A stretch of 64,000 nt of DNA from Closterium sp. NIES-65 (lineage: Eukaryota > Streptophyta > Zygnematophyceae > Desmidiales > Closteriaceae), in the NCBI GenBank assembly GCA_948144175.1, contig CANXME010000106.1, forward strand, positions 2,790,001-2,854,000. Reading direction: 5' to 3'. Within the stretch, counting starts at the first letter, position 1, and every line of letters starts with the position of its first letter. A model generated the notes under the pieces. That model saw only the letters and a list, made by a program, of their open reading frames with translations, ran no database searches and was not told where the DNA came from. Both the position numbers and the translations under genes were made by a program. Shown one piece after another: positions 21,350 through 32,644 of this stretch.

Positions 21350-21448
21350 TGTCAGAATATATTTGCTGTCTAGCCTGCAGTGGGGTACTCTGTAATGAGT
21401 ACAACCCAATTTAGGGCATTGTACTTGTATCCCAACTCTTGCTAGTGA
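21350..21448 (+). repeat. 3' LTR of E, first part
   Basis: First 99 bp of the 209-bp LTR, identical in layout to 20141-20239. Split by copia F after the TSD AGTGA (21444-21448); the rest is at 28794-28903. Confidence 0.92.
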
Positions 21449-21565
21449 TGTCAGAGTATTATAGCTGATGCATGTTTGTAGGCACATATGGGGTACAGCT
21501 TTCTAGGGTTATATTTGTACCCAACTCTGACTTAGTCATTCTCATTCCTGTTCACTTGTTTCACA
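21449..21565 (+). repeat. 5' LTR of copia F
   Basis: Begins TGTCAGAGTATT and ends TTTCACA. It has a 14-bp internal deletion relative to 28658-28788. Confidence 0.96.
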
Positions 21566-21616
21566 TGGTATAGAGCGGGTCCTTCCTTAGGACCGTTTTT
21601 TTTAGGGCCCACCGAA

Positions 21617-21661
21617 GCGCGCCCCGAGGCGCGCCTTTTTTTTAGCGACCCCTCGGGTCGC
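21617..21661 (+). other. Twin leader hairpins, copia F
   Basis: GCGCGCC-CCGA-GGCGCGC (21617-21634) is followed by eight T and then a second perfect stem GCGACCC/GGGTCGC (21645-21661). The first begins 51 nt after the start of the primer site. Confidence 0.88.
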
Positions 21662-21671
21662 CATTTCCCTC

Positions 21672-22440
21672 GCGGCCCCGCTGTCCCTCAGATGCGGCCC
21701 CGCCACCTCTCCTGATCGCGGCCCCGCTGCCTGCTTGACGCGGCCCCGCCGCCTCCACTGACGCGGCCCCGCCGCCGGCTCTGACGCGGCCCTGCCGCCC
21801 GCTTCGTCGCGGCCCCGCCGCCTGCTTGACGCGGCCCCGCCGCCTCCACTGCCGCGGCCCCGCCGCCGCCTCTCACGCGGCCCTGCCGGCCCACTACTGC
21901 ACCCTACGGCCCGCCGCTGCACCCTACGGCCCGCCGCCTCACCTGACGGCCCCGCCGCTGCACCTGCCGGCCCGCCGCTGCACCTGCCGGCCCGCCGCTG
22001 CACCCAGCGGCCCGCCGCTTCACCTGACGGCCCCGCCGCTGCACCTGCCGGCCCGCCGCTGCACCCTACGGCCCGCCGCTGCACCCTACGGCCAGCCGCC
22101 TCACCTGGTCGGCCCGCCGCTGCACCCTACGGCCCCGCCGCTACACCTGCCGGCCCGCCGCTGCACCGGTCGACCCGCCGCTGCACCTAACGGCCCCGCC
22201 CCTGCATCTCCCGGCCGAGCCGCCCCAGCAGCCGAACCGCCCGGGAGCCGAGCCGCCCAACGCCGAGCCGCCCGGGACCCGAGCCGCCCTGCCGCCGAGC
22301 CGCCCGGGAGCCGAGCCGCCCTACACCTGAGCCACCCTGCCGCCGAGCCGCCCGAGAGCCAAGCCGCCCTGCGCCCGAGCCGCCCAGCCGCCGAGCCGCC
22401 CGGGAGCCGAGCCGCTGTGCACCCGAGCCGCCCGGTCGCT
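21672..22440 (+). repeat. GC-rich tandem leader of copia F
   Basis: Imperfect repeats of GCGGCCCCGCCGCC-like units, then of CCCGCCGCTGCACC-like units, then of GAGCCGCCC units. They lie between the leader hairpins and the gag ATG at 22548. I see no coding sequence. Confidence 0.85.
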
Positions 22441-22547
22441 GAGCCGCCTTTCTGCAGAACTGCACGACCTGCCCTGCCTGGTGAGCACAGTCCCACTGAC
22501 ACTGCGAGCTCTTTCCCTACTGCTTGCACTGCGTCGCTGTCGTCGCC

Positions 22548-25500
22548 ATGGCTACCCCTAGTGTCCTAGCTTTTGACGCTGAGGGTCGCGCCATTGATTT
22601 TGAGGTCTGGTTAGACGACCTGCAGCTGTTCTTACAGTGCGACAGGGCTGACGACCTTTCTCTCTTTGACCTCACCTCTGGCGCCTCTCCTGCTCCTACT
22701 GCTGATGCTGATCCCACTGTCCGCTCTCAGTGGGCCACCCGCGATGCTGCTGCACGTCTTGCTGTGCGTCGCCACCTCCCTACCTCTGAGCGTGCGCACT
22801 TTAGTCAGTACAAGAGTGCTCAGACCTTGTACGACGCTGTAGTTGCGCGCTACTCCTCCCCTGCCACTGCTGCACTGAGCCGTCTCATGCTTCCCTACCT
22901 CTTTCCTGACCTCTCTGCCTTTCCCACTGTTGCTGACCTCATTACGCACCTCCGCACTAGTGACACTCGCTACCGCGCCGCCCTTCCTGCTGAGTTCTGC
23001 GCTAAGAACCCACCCCCAATGTACATCGCTCTCTACTACGTAGTCGCGCGCCTCCCTGACTCCCTTCGCGTCGTCAGGGACCACTTTCTCGCAGTCTGTC
23101 CCACCACCCTCACCGTCGATCTCCTCGAGAAGGCCCTCCTCGCAGCGGAGAAGAGCATAGTCGCTGTAGGTGCTTCTCGTGGTGACCCTCGCACCCCCAT
23201 CTTTGAGGGGTGCTCTCCTTCCCCCTTGCTGCCCTCTGTTGCCTCTGCTGCTGCTGCCGACCTGCTTGGTCTTGAGTCGGTCGGCGCGGCGTCTACCCCT
23301 AGTGGGAGACGTCGCTCCAGCAAGGGCAAGGGGGGCAAGGGCGCGGGTGGAGCTGGAGGGGGCGGTGGCGGTGGCGGCGGTGGCGGCGGAGGGAGTGGGG
23401 GTGGCGGCAGGACTAGCGGCGGGGGTGGTGGTGGTGGTGGCAGCAGCGGCGGAGACGGTGGTGGTGGTGCCAGCGGTGGTGGTGGAGGCAGCGGCGGAGG
23501 TGGAGGCGGCGGAGGTGGAGGCGGTGGAGGCGGCAGCAGAGGAGGCGGTGGTGGTGGAGGAGGTGGAGCTGGTCGGGGTGGTACCCAGCAGCGTAGCGGC
23601 GGTGGTGGTGGCCAGCGCTCGCAGCGGCAGCAGCAGCAGCGCTCGCGGGACATCCCTCCGCCTCAGCAGCTTCGTGAGTGGTACGCTGGGCGTCAGAGGG
23701 GTGGGGGTACTGGTCCCTGCACCTACGTTCTTCGTTCCGGCGACCGCGTGGGTGAGCAGTATGGGGGTGCCCACGCCACCCAGCGCTGCTTTGGCCGCCT
23801 GACGGACGCTTGGCGTCAGCAGTTCCCTGGGGCTAGTGAGATCCCTCGCTGGGATGAGCTTCTCAGGGCTGGTGTGGCGATCTTTGATCTTGATTTTGAT
23901 GCTATCCTTGCTGCTATGTATGCTGTGGATTATAGTGAGGAGAATGAGGGTTACCGGTGTTTCCAGCCCGACCCGGGCATTGGTACTGCTGCGCTAGGTG
24001 CTTGTGAGGCTGCTGCTCTAGGTGCCAGTGCGTCTGTGCTCTCAAGTACTGGTGAGACTGCGCTCTCAGGTACTGCGTCGTCCTCGTCCTCCCTCACTTT
24101 CACACTTGACTCCGGGGCTTCTCGCTCCTTCTTTTGAGACCGCACTACCCTTACGCCGCTCGGCCGGCCGGTTGCGGTCTCCTTTGCTGACCCCTCTGGG
24201 GGTCCTGTCCTGTCTCACTTCTCCACTGTCCTCCCGTGTCCGGCTGCCCCTTCGGGCACCCTGTCTGGTCTGTACCTTCCCTCGTTCTCTACGAACTTGG
24301 TGAGTGGAGCGGACCTGCAGGATGTGGGGGTTCACCAGTTCACTCCTGCGAGTCAGCGGTTGACCCACTGCACGGAGGCACGCACAGGCCGACACCTGGC
24401 CACGTTCTCGCGTCGGCCGGGGTCGAGTCTCTACACCCTGACCGTTGAGTCTCCTCCTGTCCCTGCGTCTGATCAGGTGGCTGCGTCGGGTCAGGTGCTT
24501 GCTGCTGCGTCCCGGTCAGGTCCTGAGTCTGCCCCCTGTTCTTGTCGCCTCCTGTCTCACGAGACTCTCCTGTGGCACCACCGTCTTGGCCACCCCTCCT
24601 TGCCCCGTCTTCGGAGCATGGCTTCCCGTGTCCTTGTCTCTGGTCTTCCCCAGTCTCTCCCTCCTCTCCCCTCCGGGCCAGGACCTTCCTGTGTCCCCTG
24701 TGTCGAGGGTCGCCTCCGGGCTACTCCTCACTCCTCCCACTTCCCCCCGACAGAGGCTCCCCTGCAGACGCTTCACATGGATGTGTGGGGCCCAGCCCCC
24801 GTCCGTGGGAAGGATCACGAGCGCTACTTCCTGTTGGTGGTTGACGACTACTCGCGTTACACCACAGTCCTCCCCTTGCGCAGCAAGGGTGCGGTCACTG
24901 AGGTGCTGATCGACTGAATCCGCGAGGCTCGTCTCCAGCTCAGGAAGAGCTTCGGCTCGGACTTTCCTGTTCTGCGTCTACACTCAGACAGAGGCGGAGA
25001 GTTCTCTTCTCGCCTTCTGCGGGACTACTGTCGTGCACGGGGGATTCGCCAGACCTTCACGCTACCGGACTCACCACAGCAAAATGGGATTGCTGAGCGC
25101 CGCATTGGCATGGTCATGGATGTCGCTCGTACGTCCATGATGCATGCGGCTGCCCCCCATTTTCTGTGGCCGTTTGCGGTGAGGTACGCGGCGCATCAGC
25201 TCAACCTTCACCCCCGGGTCTCTCGGCCTGCGATGTCCCCAGCCTTGCTGTGGACGGGGAAGGTTGGCGATGTGTCTGTGTTCCGTGTCTGGGGATCTCG
25301 GGCGTTTGTCCGCGACTTGTCTGCGGACAAGCTGTCCCCTCGTGCTGCTCCCTGTGTCTTCCTTGGCTTCCCCTCTGACGCCCCAGGGTGGCAGTTTTAC
25401 CACCCCTCCTCTCGTCGTGTTCTGTCCTCCCAGGACGTCACGTTCGACGAGTCAGTCCCCTTCTACCGTCTCTTCCCCTACCGCACTCCTTCCCTCCCCC

Positions 25501-28451
25501 CTCCCTCGGACTTCCTTGTGCCGGTTCCCCCCCAGGTAGACCCCCTCCCCCCTCAGGTTCCTGCCCCCTCAGGTGTGTCCCAGGTAGACGCCGTTGACCC
25601 GGTCGAGGTTACTGGTGACTCTGGTGCTGCTGCGGGTGCTGAGCCTGGGGGTGCTGACTCTGGGGGTGCTGTGCGCGGGGGTGCTGAGCCTGGGGGTGCT
25701 ACTGCTGGGGGTGCTTGGCCTGGGGGTGCTACTGCGGAGGGTGCGGAGCCTGGGGGTGCTGAGCCGGGGGGTGTTGTGCCTGGAGGTGCTGGGTCTGGGG
25801 GTGCTGGGTCGGGAGCTGCTGAGCCTGGGGGTGCTGAGCTGGGAGCTGCTGAGCCTGGGGGTGCTGCGTCTGGAGCTGCTGAGCCTGGGGTTTCTTTTGC
25901 TGCTGCGTCTCGCCGGGAGCCCCTCTCTCCACAGGAGCTGCGCGAGTGGTTCGCTCGCCGCTGGAGGCGTGCTGCTGAGTCTCGAGGTGCTGCTGGAGCT
26001 GGAGCTGGAGCTTCTTCGACCGTCGAGGGTGCGGGTGCTGCCGGTCCCGGAGCTGTTGGACCTGCGGGTCCTCCTGGAGCTGGAGCTGCTGCGGGCGTTG
26101 GTGCTGAGCCTACTGCTATTGGTCCTGCCGCTGGAGGTGTGGGTGGCGTTGGTGCTGTCGCTGAGGGTGCTGGTGCTGTCCCTGCTGAGTCTGGAGCTGC
26201 CGCGCGGCCTCGGCCGTACTTCGTTCCGCTCCTGCAGCAGGTTCTTGGTCTTTCTCCTCTAGTAGAGGGTTCACCGCCTGTACAGTCGCAGTCCCTGCTG
26301 GAGCCATCCTATCCACTGCCTGCTCCCTCACCTTACACTGGTCCTACTGGAGGTCTTGCTGAGCGTCGTGAGCCTGCGTCTCGTCCCGCGTCGCCTGTTC
26401 GTGCTGCTCGCGCTAGTGGTCGCAGTTCGCGTCAGCGTCCTCCTCCTGTCCCTGGCACGCACCGGATGTCTTTGCGTCCGTCCACTGCTCCTCTGCGTGC
26501 CCCTTTGCCTTCTCCTCCTGAGTCCTCTCTTCCTGCGCTTGCCGACCCTGAGTCGGACTCTCTTCGTGCTGCCAGTTCTACTGTCACGCGTCTCCTTGCT
26601 ACTGTCGTCACTGACCCCTCTTTTGAGTCCACTGCTGCGTCTGCTCTAGTCGCTGAGCTCGTCGACTTTGCTGCTCGCTGTCGTCTCGACTACGCTGCTA
26701 GTCTTGTTGCTGAGTCTGCGTCTGTCTGTCCTCCGTTCGTCGGGGGTGAGTGTGCTCTTGGCACTGACGTCCTAGAGGACAGGCAGGAGGAGTTACAGTG
26801 TCTAGCGGCTGCTTCACCTCATCTCGCGTCTGTACTGCTTGCCCCTGAGGGAGACCCGGATGCACTAGACATCCCGACTCCGCGTTCTTACGCGGAGGCC
26901 GTAGAGGGTCCCTACTCCTCTCAGTGGCAGGCAGCTATGGATGCAAAGATGGCTTCCTGGAAGTCCACAGGCACCTACGTTGACGCGGTTCCCCCTCCTG
27001 GGGCGAACATTGTCAGTGGCATGTGGATCTTCAGGGTGAAGCGGCCGCCGGGCTCTCCACCTGTCTTCAAGGCACGGTACGTTGCTCGTGGCTTCAGTCA
27101 GAGGCAGGGAGTTGACTACTTTCAGACCTTCTCTCCCACCCCGAAGATGACTACTCTTTGAGTGCTGCTGCACATAGCCGCTCAGCATGACTACGAGCTT
27201 CACTCTCTCGACTTCAACACTGCGTTCTTGCAGGGTAGCCTTCACGAGGAGATCTGGCTTCGCCGTCCACCTGGCTTCACTGGGACTTTCCCTCCTGGCA
27301 CCCAGTGGAGCCTCCGACGGCCAGTCTACGGTCTCCGCCAGGCACCGCGTGAGTGGCACGACACACTGAGGACTACTCTTGCGGCTCTTGGGTTTGCTCC
27401 TTCTACTGCCGACCCGTCGCTGTTTCTTCGCACCGACACTTCCCTGCCGCCGTTCTACATCCTCGTGTACGTCGACGACTTGGTCTTTGCCACAGCGGAC
27501 ACTACTGGACTCGCCTACGTGAAGTCCGAGCTGCTGAAGAGACACACGTGCACAGACCTGGGTGAACTGCGCAGCTACCTTGGCTTGCAGATCACTCGGG
27601 ACAGAGCACGCCGCACCATTACCTTGACTCAGTCACACATGGTGCAGCAGGTCCTTCAGCGCTTCGGCTTCACGTACTCCTCGCCTCAGGCCACTCCTCT
27701 GCCTACTCGCCACTCACTCTTAGCTCTGCCTTCGGATGAGTCCGTAGAGTCGAGTGGTCCGTATGCAGAGCTTGTTGGCTGCCTCATGTACCTGATGACC
27801 TGCACACGACCTGACCTTGCATACCCTCTGAGTATTCTTGCACGCTATGTTGCTCCTGGGAGACACAGACCGGAGCACATGGCTGCAGCAAAGAGGGTAT
27901 TGCGCTACCTGTGCAGTACGTCGGGCATGGGGCTAGTGCTTGGAGGGCGGAGTCCAGTGGTCCTTACCGGCCACGCGGACGCTTCTTGGGCTGACGACCA
28001 GGCTACGCAGCGGTCGTCACAGGGTTACACCTTCAGCCTTGGTTCCGGCTCTGTCTCGTGGCGGTCTACTCGCTCGTCTTCGGTTCTCGGCTCCTGTTGT
28101 GAGGCTGAGATCTACGCCGGGGCCATGGCTGCACAGGAGCTTCGCTGGCTCACCTACCTGCTGACTGACCTTGGAGAGCCGCCTCGTTCTCCTCCAGTGC
28201 TGTACGTAGACAACAAGGCCATGCTGGCCTTGTGTCGAGAGCAGCGCTTGGAGCACAGAACGAAGCACATTGCTCTCCGCTACTTCCTTGCTCGTGAGCT
28301 GCAGCAGCGTGGTCAGTTGCGACTTGCGTACGTGGCCTCTGAGGCCAACACTGCTGATGTGTTCACCAAGGCACTCGCGCCTTGTGACCATCAGCGCTTT
28401 TGCACCCAGCTGGGTCTTGTGCCTGTCTTGCCTCACTTGCTCTCCTCTTGA
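22548..28451 (+). pseudogene. Copia F gag-pol, single frame with three stops
   Basis: A 1967-codon frame (5904 bp with the stop) from ATG 22548 to the stop at 28449, the same length as in copia G. In order: gag (MATPSVLAFDAEG ..., poly-Gly tract near 23350-23580, then a Cys/His motif in which the second Cys is Tyr, EQYGGAH); protease (LDSGAS); integrase (HHRLGHPSLP; LHMDVWGP; LHSDRGGEF; QQNGIAERR); a GGAEP-type linker; reverse transcriptase with YVDD; and RNase H. In-frame TGA codons lie at 24135, 24915 and 27159, where copia G has Arg, Trp and Arg. There are no frameshifts. Recently inactivated. Confidence 0.96.
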
Positions 28452-28657
28452 CTTCACTTGTACTGTGACATATATATGTACCTGCTCTTGCTTGTCTAGT
28501 TTTATATATATGTCTGTACTCCTGCATGTGAACTGGCCTCTGGCCCTGCTCTTGTGCTCGGACTGTGTGGTGACTTTGTGATCCACCCTGAGCTTGCTTT
28601 GCTTTGCTTGACTGGTCTTGTGACCCCTTGTTCTCCCCCACTTTGCCTATGGGGGTG

Positions 28658-28788
28658 TGTCAGAGTATTATAGCTGATGCATGTTTGTAGGCTATAGTGG
28701 GGTAGCACATATGGGGTACAGCTTTCTAGGGTTGTATTTGTACCCAACTCTGACTTAGTCATTCTCATTCCTGTTCACTTGTTTCACA
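28658..28788 (+). repeat. 3' LTR of copia F
   Basis: 131 bp, preceded by the polypurine tract CTATGGGGGTG and followed by TSD AGTGA. Confidence 0.97.
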
Positions 28789-28793
28789 AGTGA

Positions 28794-28903
28794 AACCCCT
28801 TCTCTTTCAAAAATCTCTCGATACTTTCCTAACCCTCTCGAACTCGATCACCTAGGCACCTACACTATGGCTTCTAAGCCTACCCTTGCTTAAGATTCTA
28901 AGA
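28794..28903 (+). repeat. 3' LTR of E, second part
   Basis: Last 110 bp of the LTR split by copia F; with 21350-21448 it makes 209 bp. Followed by TSD TCCCT. Confidence 0.92.
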
Positions 28904-29703
28904 TCCCTTCTCGCCTGGTTTCATTTCGATTGTTGTCAGCTGCGCCATTAACCGACTTTGGTTTACGCTGTCTGCTGCTTGATACAAGCTCTTCAAGTGA
29001 TTGTACGCGAGCTCCGCGGAGTTGCCGTAGCCTCGGTAAGACCGTATGTTTTGTTGTTGAGTTGGAGTGATGTTCCTCAGTAGTATTGTGTACGCCATCA
29101 TCGATTGATAGGTGTACTGCTGCTTCTCATACTGTGTGCCGTTTGTTGGGTATGGCAGGGACCCGTCGAAGAAGCCAAGGATTTGCGCTCCATCCATCAT
29201 CAGCTCGAATTCGAACGACCAGGTAAAGAAATCCTTCCCGTCGAAGGGTTTTGTCGTTTGCAGTTTTAGAACGTGCGCGAACTGAGACTGAACTTGTAGT
29301 GCGTCCAGCGTTCTCTCTTGTTCCGGTGCAGGTTGTGGTTGTGGCATGAAACTGACGGAGCCGCGCTGGGGCTCGTACGGAGCGAAGGTAGGTTGCTGTT
29401 GTTGATTTTTGCGTGCTTAGGATGAGCCATCAAGACTCATGGGCGTCACGTTGTTGTTGTTGTTGCTGTTCTTTGATTGCGCAAGTGCTCCTTGCTGATG
29501 CTACTCGTAGAAGACAAGAAGGAGAAGAACTTCTCCATCATGCTTGGATCGAAGCCCGCGCCTTGGTTTGCGGATGTTTCAGTAGACCCAGCTGCCGGTC
29601 TCGTTGTTGTGCCTTCCTCTGTCTGTAGGCCAGAGGCAGGAGGTGGAGTAGGAGTAGTACGAGGAGAACCGTTGGAGGAGCTCCTCTCCTTTCTGGTAGA
29701 CAT
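28904..29703 (-). pseudogene. D1 gag, N-terminal part (degenerate)
   Basis: Minus-strand gag start of D1. ATG at 29703 begins a Ser/Pro/Thr-rich N-terminus, then residues matching D2 gag (DALQVQSQFAHVLKLQTTKPFDGKDFFTWSFEFELMM; only partly repeated here). Compared with D2 there is a frameshift near 29500 and a stop codon near 29416, so the second open stretch restarts at 29347. It ends at the E insertion. Confidence 0.88.
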
Positions 29704-29764
29704 GTCTCTTGGTGTATTAGGTGTTGAGGAGAGATAATTTTAACCCTAACCAGCTCTCATACCA

Positions 29765-30072
29765 TGTTGGGCTGAGTGCCCCTTAGGATCTTTGGTAGGG
29801 TTAAACTCTGAGTAGAGTGATGTAGTAGCGGAAGCGTTTAAATGAAGTCTTTGAACCACCTTGCGCTGGTATGTGAGGGCAAAGTAAGTTGATTAAAACA
29901 AGCAAGTACAAAGGTTTATATAAGAGTACAAAGAATACGAAGAGATATAATTAAACTGTTTTGCTGTTGCGGTTCGATACAGTGCGACTCGGGCAACTGC
30001 TCAATGTCGAGTCAGTTGTGTGTCCTTGCTGTCGTGTTGCATTTGTCAAGTCAAATGTCGCTGGCCTTTGAC
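29765..30072 (-). repeat. 5' LTR of D1, first part
   Basis: Begins TGTTGGGCTGAG next to the primer site (TGGTATGAGAGC, minus strand, left of 29765). It is interrupted at the CCTTTGAC target by a hAT-like MITE and continues at 30790-30816 and 45632-45735. Confidence 0.9.
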
Positions 30073-30781
30073 CAGGGCCTCAGATTCGTTTTAGGGTACC
30101 CTGAGCACTCAAGGTCCCTTGGAGGTGTAACACTGATCTTCAGTGTTGCCTGCTTAGAAACACTGATTTTTCAGGGCTAGTAAGAAAAAAACACTGATCA
30201 CACAGGGTGCCTTTTCAAAAAACACTGATAGAATAATTAAAGAAGGGGTGCAGGCCCGGTCGTGATGTGGAGAGCATGAATGAACGAGACCCCCTGCGGC
30301 ATGGGCCGGCTGGTCGAACCGCACAACCACGCCCTTGCGTGGTGAATCTGATCTGATGCCACCATTCACCACTGGTCCACTCTGGATTTGTGCGCAGTGA
30401 GGCCAAGAATAACAAGTGTTGGCAGAAGTCAGAGTCAACGAAGCATTGAAACACCTGGAACAGCCAATCAAATAGCGCCTTTGCGCAAACACTGGCCAAA
30501 ATTGAGCCGCAGGGTGGCGTTGATCCTCGTTGGGTACATGAATGATGACGGCGCGCCAATATGCGAGCAACACGGAGTTTCGGTTCCAGGGTCAACCCGG
30601 ATACAACACTGACTCGTCAGTGTCTGCTAACACAAAAAACTGGAAATTCAGTGTTCTACAAAATAAAACACTGATCCATCAGGCTCGCTAAAAAAAAAAG
30701 GCTGATCCATCAGGGTCGCAATAAAAAACAAGGGTCAAACTTCAGGAATTCAGGGTAAAATTCCTGACATCTGAGGCCCTG
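30073..30781. mobile_element. Non-autonomous hAT-like element (MITE)
   Basis: 709 bp with 13-bp terminal inverted repeats CAGGGCCTCAGAT and an 8-bp TSD CCTTTGAC (30065-30072 and 30782-30789). The D2 LTR holds the uninterrupted target. The CAGGG terminus and 8-bp TSD are hallmarks of the hAT superfamily. Subterminal regions carry several copies of ACACTGAT / ATCAGTGT, as in hAT elements whose transposase binds such repeats. No transposase-like ORF is present, so it must have been moved in trans. Confidence 0.88.
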
Positions 30782-30892
30782 CCTTTGACTTTCGCGTAAC
30801 CTCCAGCGGTTACTTCTGTTGGGCTGAGAAGCCCTAGGTGACAAAGTTTGAAGAAAGAAAGAGGATTGAACTAGCAGAAATGGGGAAACAAA

Positions 30893-31114
30893 TGTCAAAA
30901 GCTTAGCTAGGCTAAAGGAGCCATAGCTAGTTGAGTTCGAGTAAGTTGAGTTGAAGTGAAAAGTATCGAGAGAATGGGGTTTCACTATAGGTTCAAGGGT
31001 ACAAATAGGCAAGAATGAAGAAAGGCAAATGGTACACCACCTAGCAGGAAACTAAGATAACTACACTAGGCTACTGTAGGCATTTATATGAAAGTATACA
31101 AATACATTTCAACA
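30893..31114 (-). repeat. 3' LTR of I
   Basis: 222 bp, TG...CA, one difference from 32338-32559. Confidence 0.94.
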
Positions 31115-32337
31115 CACCCCCTAAATGCCTACAGTGGAAAACCCGTGTGTAGCACAAAGTCTGCAGGGGTACAAGGTGCAATGGAAGAAACAGAAACAAG
31201 CAAGAGGAGTAGTAGCTGGAAGTGTAAAACGCCCACGCTTGGTCACCGACACCATCCCCTCACCCTCCCCCTCCCCCTCCCCCTCCCACTGCTGCAGGAG
31301 CAGCAGAGGGGGGGCAAACGGAGGAGGATGGGGCCGTAGGGCCAGGGGACCACACATCACCCATCACCCCCACACCCGCCACCCCAAGTCCCTCCCCGGG
31401 CTCCCCCACACTCCCACACCCTCCCCCCCAGCGGCAGCTGCAGCAGAGGGAACAAAAGGAGGAGGAGAAGAGGGGGGGGGGGGGGCGACGCACGGCCTCC
31501 CCGGGCGCCAAAGCAAGCGGCAGAGGGGGCGACGACTGCCCCCCCCTTTCAGGTCACCCCTCCCGTCACCTGTCAAGGCGACCTGAGGGGGCCGCGTGCG
31601 GCCCCCGAAGGAGCCGCGACAGGTGACGGGAAGAAGGGGGGGGGGGGTGCACGTGCCCCCGGTGTGCCGTAGCTAGTGACGAGGCATGGCCGGGACGGGG
31701 TCGGGACCGCAGGTGTAGGAGACGGGCGGCTCACGGGCGGGCGGGTGGCTCGCGGACGGTCGGCTCAGAGGCGGCGGCTCACGGGCGGGCGGCGCACGGG
31801 CGGGTGGCCCACGGGTGGCGCCGGCTCACGGGCGGGCGGCTCACGGGCGGGCGGCGCACGGGCGGGCGGCTCACGGACGGGCGGCGCACGGGCGGCGCCA
31901 GCGGCTCACGGGCAGGCTGGTGGCGCACGAGCGGGCGGCTCACGGGCGGCGCCAGCGGCTCACGGGCAGGCTGGTGGCGCACGGGCGGGCGGCTCACGTG
32001 CGGCGCCGGCTCACGGTCGGGCTGCGCGCAGGTGGCGTCGGCTCACGGACGGGCGGCGCACAGGCGGTCGGCGCACGGGCGGGCCACTGGCGGCTCACGG
32101 GCGGCGGCTCCGCAGACGTCGGCGCACGGGCGGCGAGGCCGCAGTGAAGGGCGGCGAGACCGCGACGTAGGGCGGCGGGGCCGCGACAGTAGAGAGGCGG
32201 CGAGGCCGCGACAGTAGGGCGGCGGGGTCGCTTAAGAAAGGGCGGCGGGGCCGCGAGAGTAGGGCACACCACGGGGCGTGCAGAACACTTAGTAGCAGCG
32301 GAAGCAGGAGTCCAGGAGCGTTACGTGCTCTGTACCA
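31115..32337 (-). other. Internal region of I
   Basis: About 31650-32240 is made of GGGCGGGCGGCTCACG-like repeats. About 31240-31640 is a purine/pyrimidine-skewed GC-rich stretch similar to the inside of N1. The open frames are repetitive and differ in every frame, so I call no gene. Confidence 0.8.
32264..32281 (-). other. CCGT-tetraloop leader hairpin, element I
   Basis: Minus strand GCACGCC-CCGT-GGTGTGC has a 7-bp stem with one G-U pair and starts 56 nt after the first base of the primer site. It is equivalent to the hairpins of C, F, G and J. Confidence 0.78.
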
Positions 32338-32559
32338 TGTCAAAAGCTTAGCTAGGCTAAAGGAGCCATAGCTAGTTGAGTTCGAGTAAGTTGAGTTGAA
32401 GTGAAAAGTATCGAGAGAATGGGGTTTCACTATAGGTTCAAGGGTACAAATAGGCAAGAATGAAGAAAGGCAAATGGTACACCACCTAGCAAGAAACTAA
32501 GATAACTACACTAGGCTACTGTAGGCATTTATATGAAAGTATACAAATACATTTCAACA
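32338..32559 (-). repeat. 5' LTR of I
   Basis: 222 bp, TG...CA, adjacent to the primer site at 32324-32337. Confidence 0.94.
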
Positions 32560-32644
32560 ACAAATAGCAAACCCTAGAAGGGTTGTACTCGCTATAGAGC
32601 ACCCCACTACAGGCTAGAACATAAGATAACATTCTGACACTAGG

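Larger units (their letters stand above)
21449..28788 (+). mobile_element. Ty1/copia retrotransposon F inserted in E
   Basis: A complete 7.3-kb copia element with TSD AGTGA (21444-21448 and 28789-28793). The LTRs are 117 bp (21449-21565) and 131 bp (28658-28788). The 5' copy lacks 14 bp and has one substitution. The primer site is TGGTATAGAGCGGG at 21566. Copia G at 37580 is a nearly identical sister copy. Confidence 0.97.
20141..28903 (+). mobile_element. E, non-autonomous LTR element (interrupted by copia F)
   Basis: Bounded by the TSD TCCCT (20136-20140 and 28904-28908) inside D1 gag; D2 supplies the matching empty site near 36975. The two 209-bp LTRs are 20141-20349 and 21350-21448 plus 28794-28903; they differ at 2 positions. 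They begin TGTCAGAATA and end CTAAGA. The internal part is only about 1.0 kb with no gag or pol. Its last ~110 bp (21237-21349), including the polypurine tract, match the 3' internal end of copias B, F and G. Confidence 0.92.
30893..32559 (-). mobile_element. I, TRIM-like non-autonomous LTR element
   Basis: 1667 bp with TSD ACAAA (30888-30892 and 32560-32564) inside solo LTR H. LTRs of 222 bp (30893-31114 and 32338-32559) differ at one position. On the minus strand the 5' LTR is followed by the primer site TGGTACAGAGCACG, and a G-rich polypurine tract precedes the 3' LTR. The internal ~1.2 kb has no gag or pol. It holds a GC-rich leader like that of the copias and a low-complexity region. Confidence 0.93.
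30839..32639 (-). mobile_element. H, solo LTR of the copia B/C/F/J type, interrupted by I
   Basis: Sequence at 30839-30892 and 32565-32639 (129 bp together) aligns with the 133-bp copia C LTR (TGNNAAAG ... AACCCTA..GGGTTGTAC ... TTCTGACA). It is flanked by TSD CTAGG (30834-30838 and 32640-32644) in the D2 LTR. No internal copia sequence remains, so it is a product of LTR-LTR recombination. Confidence 0.88.

Noticed and set aside
21617-21643. Hairpin plus T-run resembling a bacterial intrinsic terminator
   Set aside because: It lies in a retrotransposon leader in a eukaryotic genome; termination there would block the element. Treated as an RNA signal of unknown role.
22632-23774. Long antisense frames within copia gag and pol regions
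   Set aside because: Antisense shadows of GC-rich, codon-biased coding sequence; repeated in every sister copy and without domains.
30154-30595. Minus-strand frames inside the hAT-like MITE as a transposase remnant
   Set aside because: No hAT transposase or dimerisation motif is recognisable; too short and not conserved-looking.
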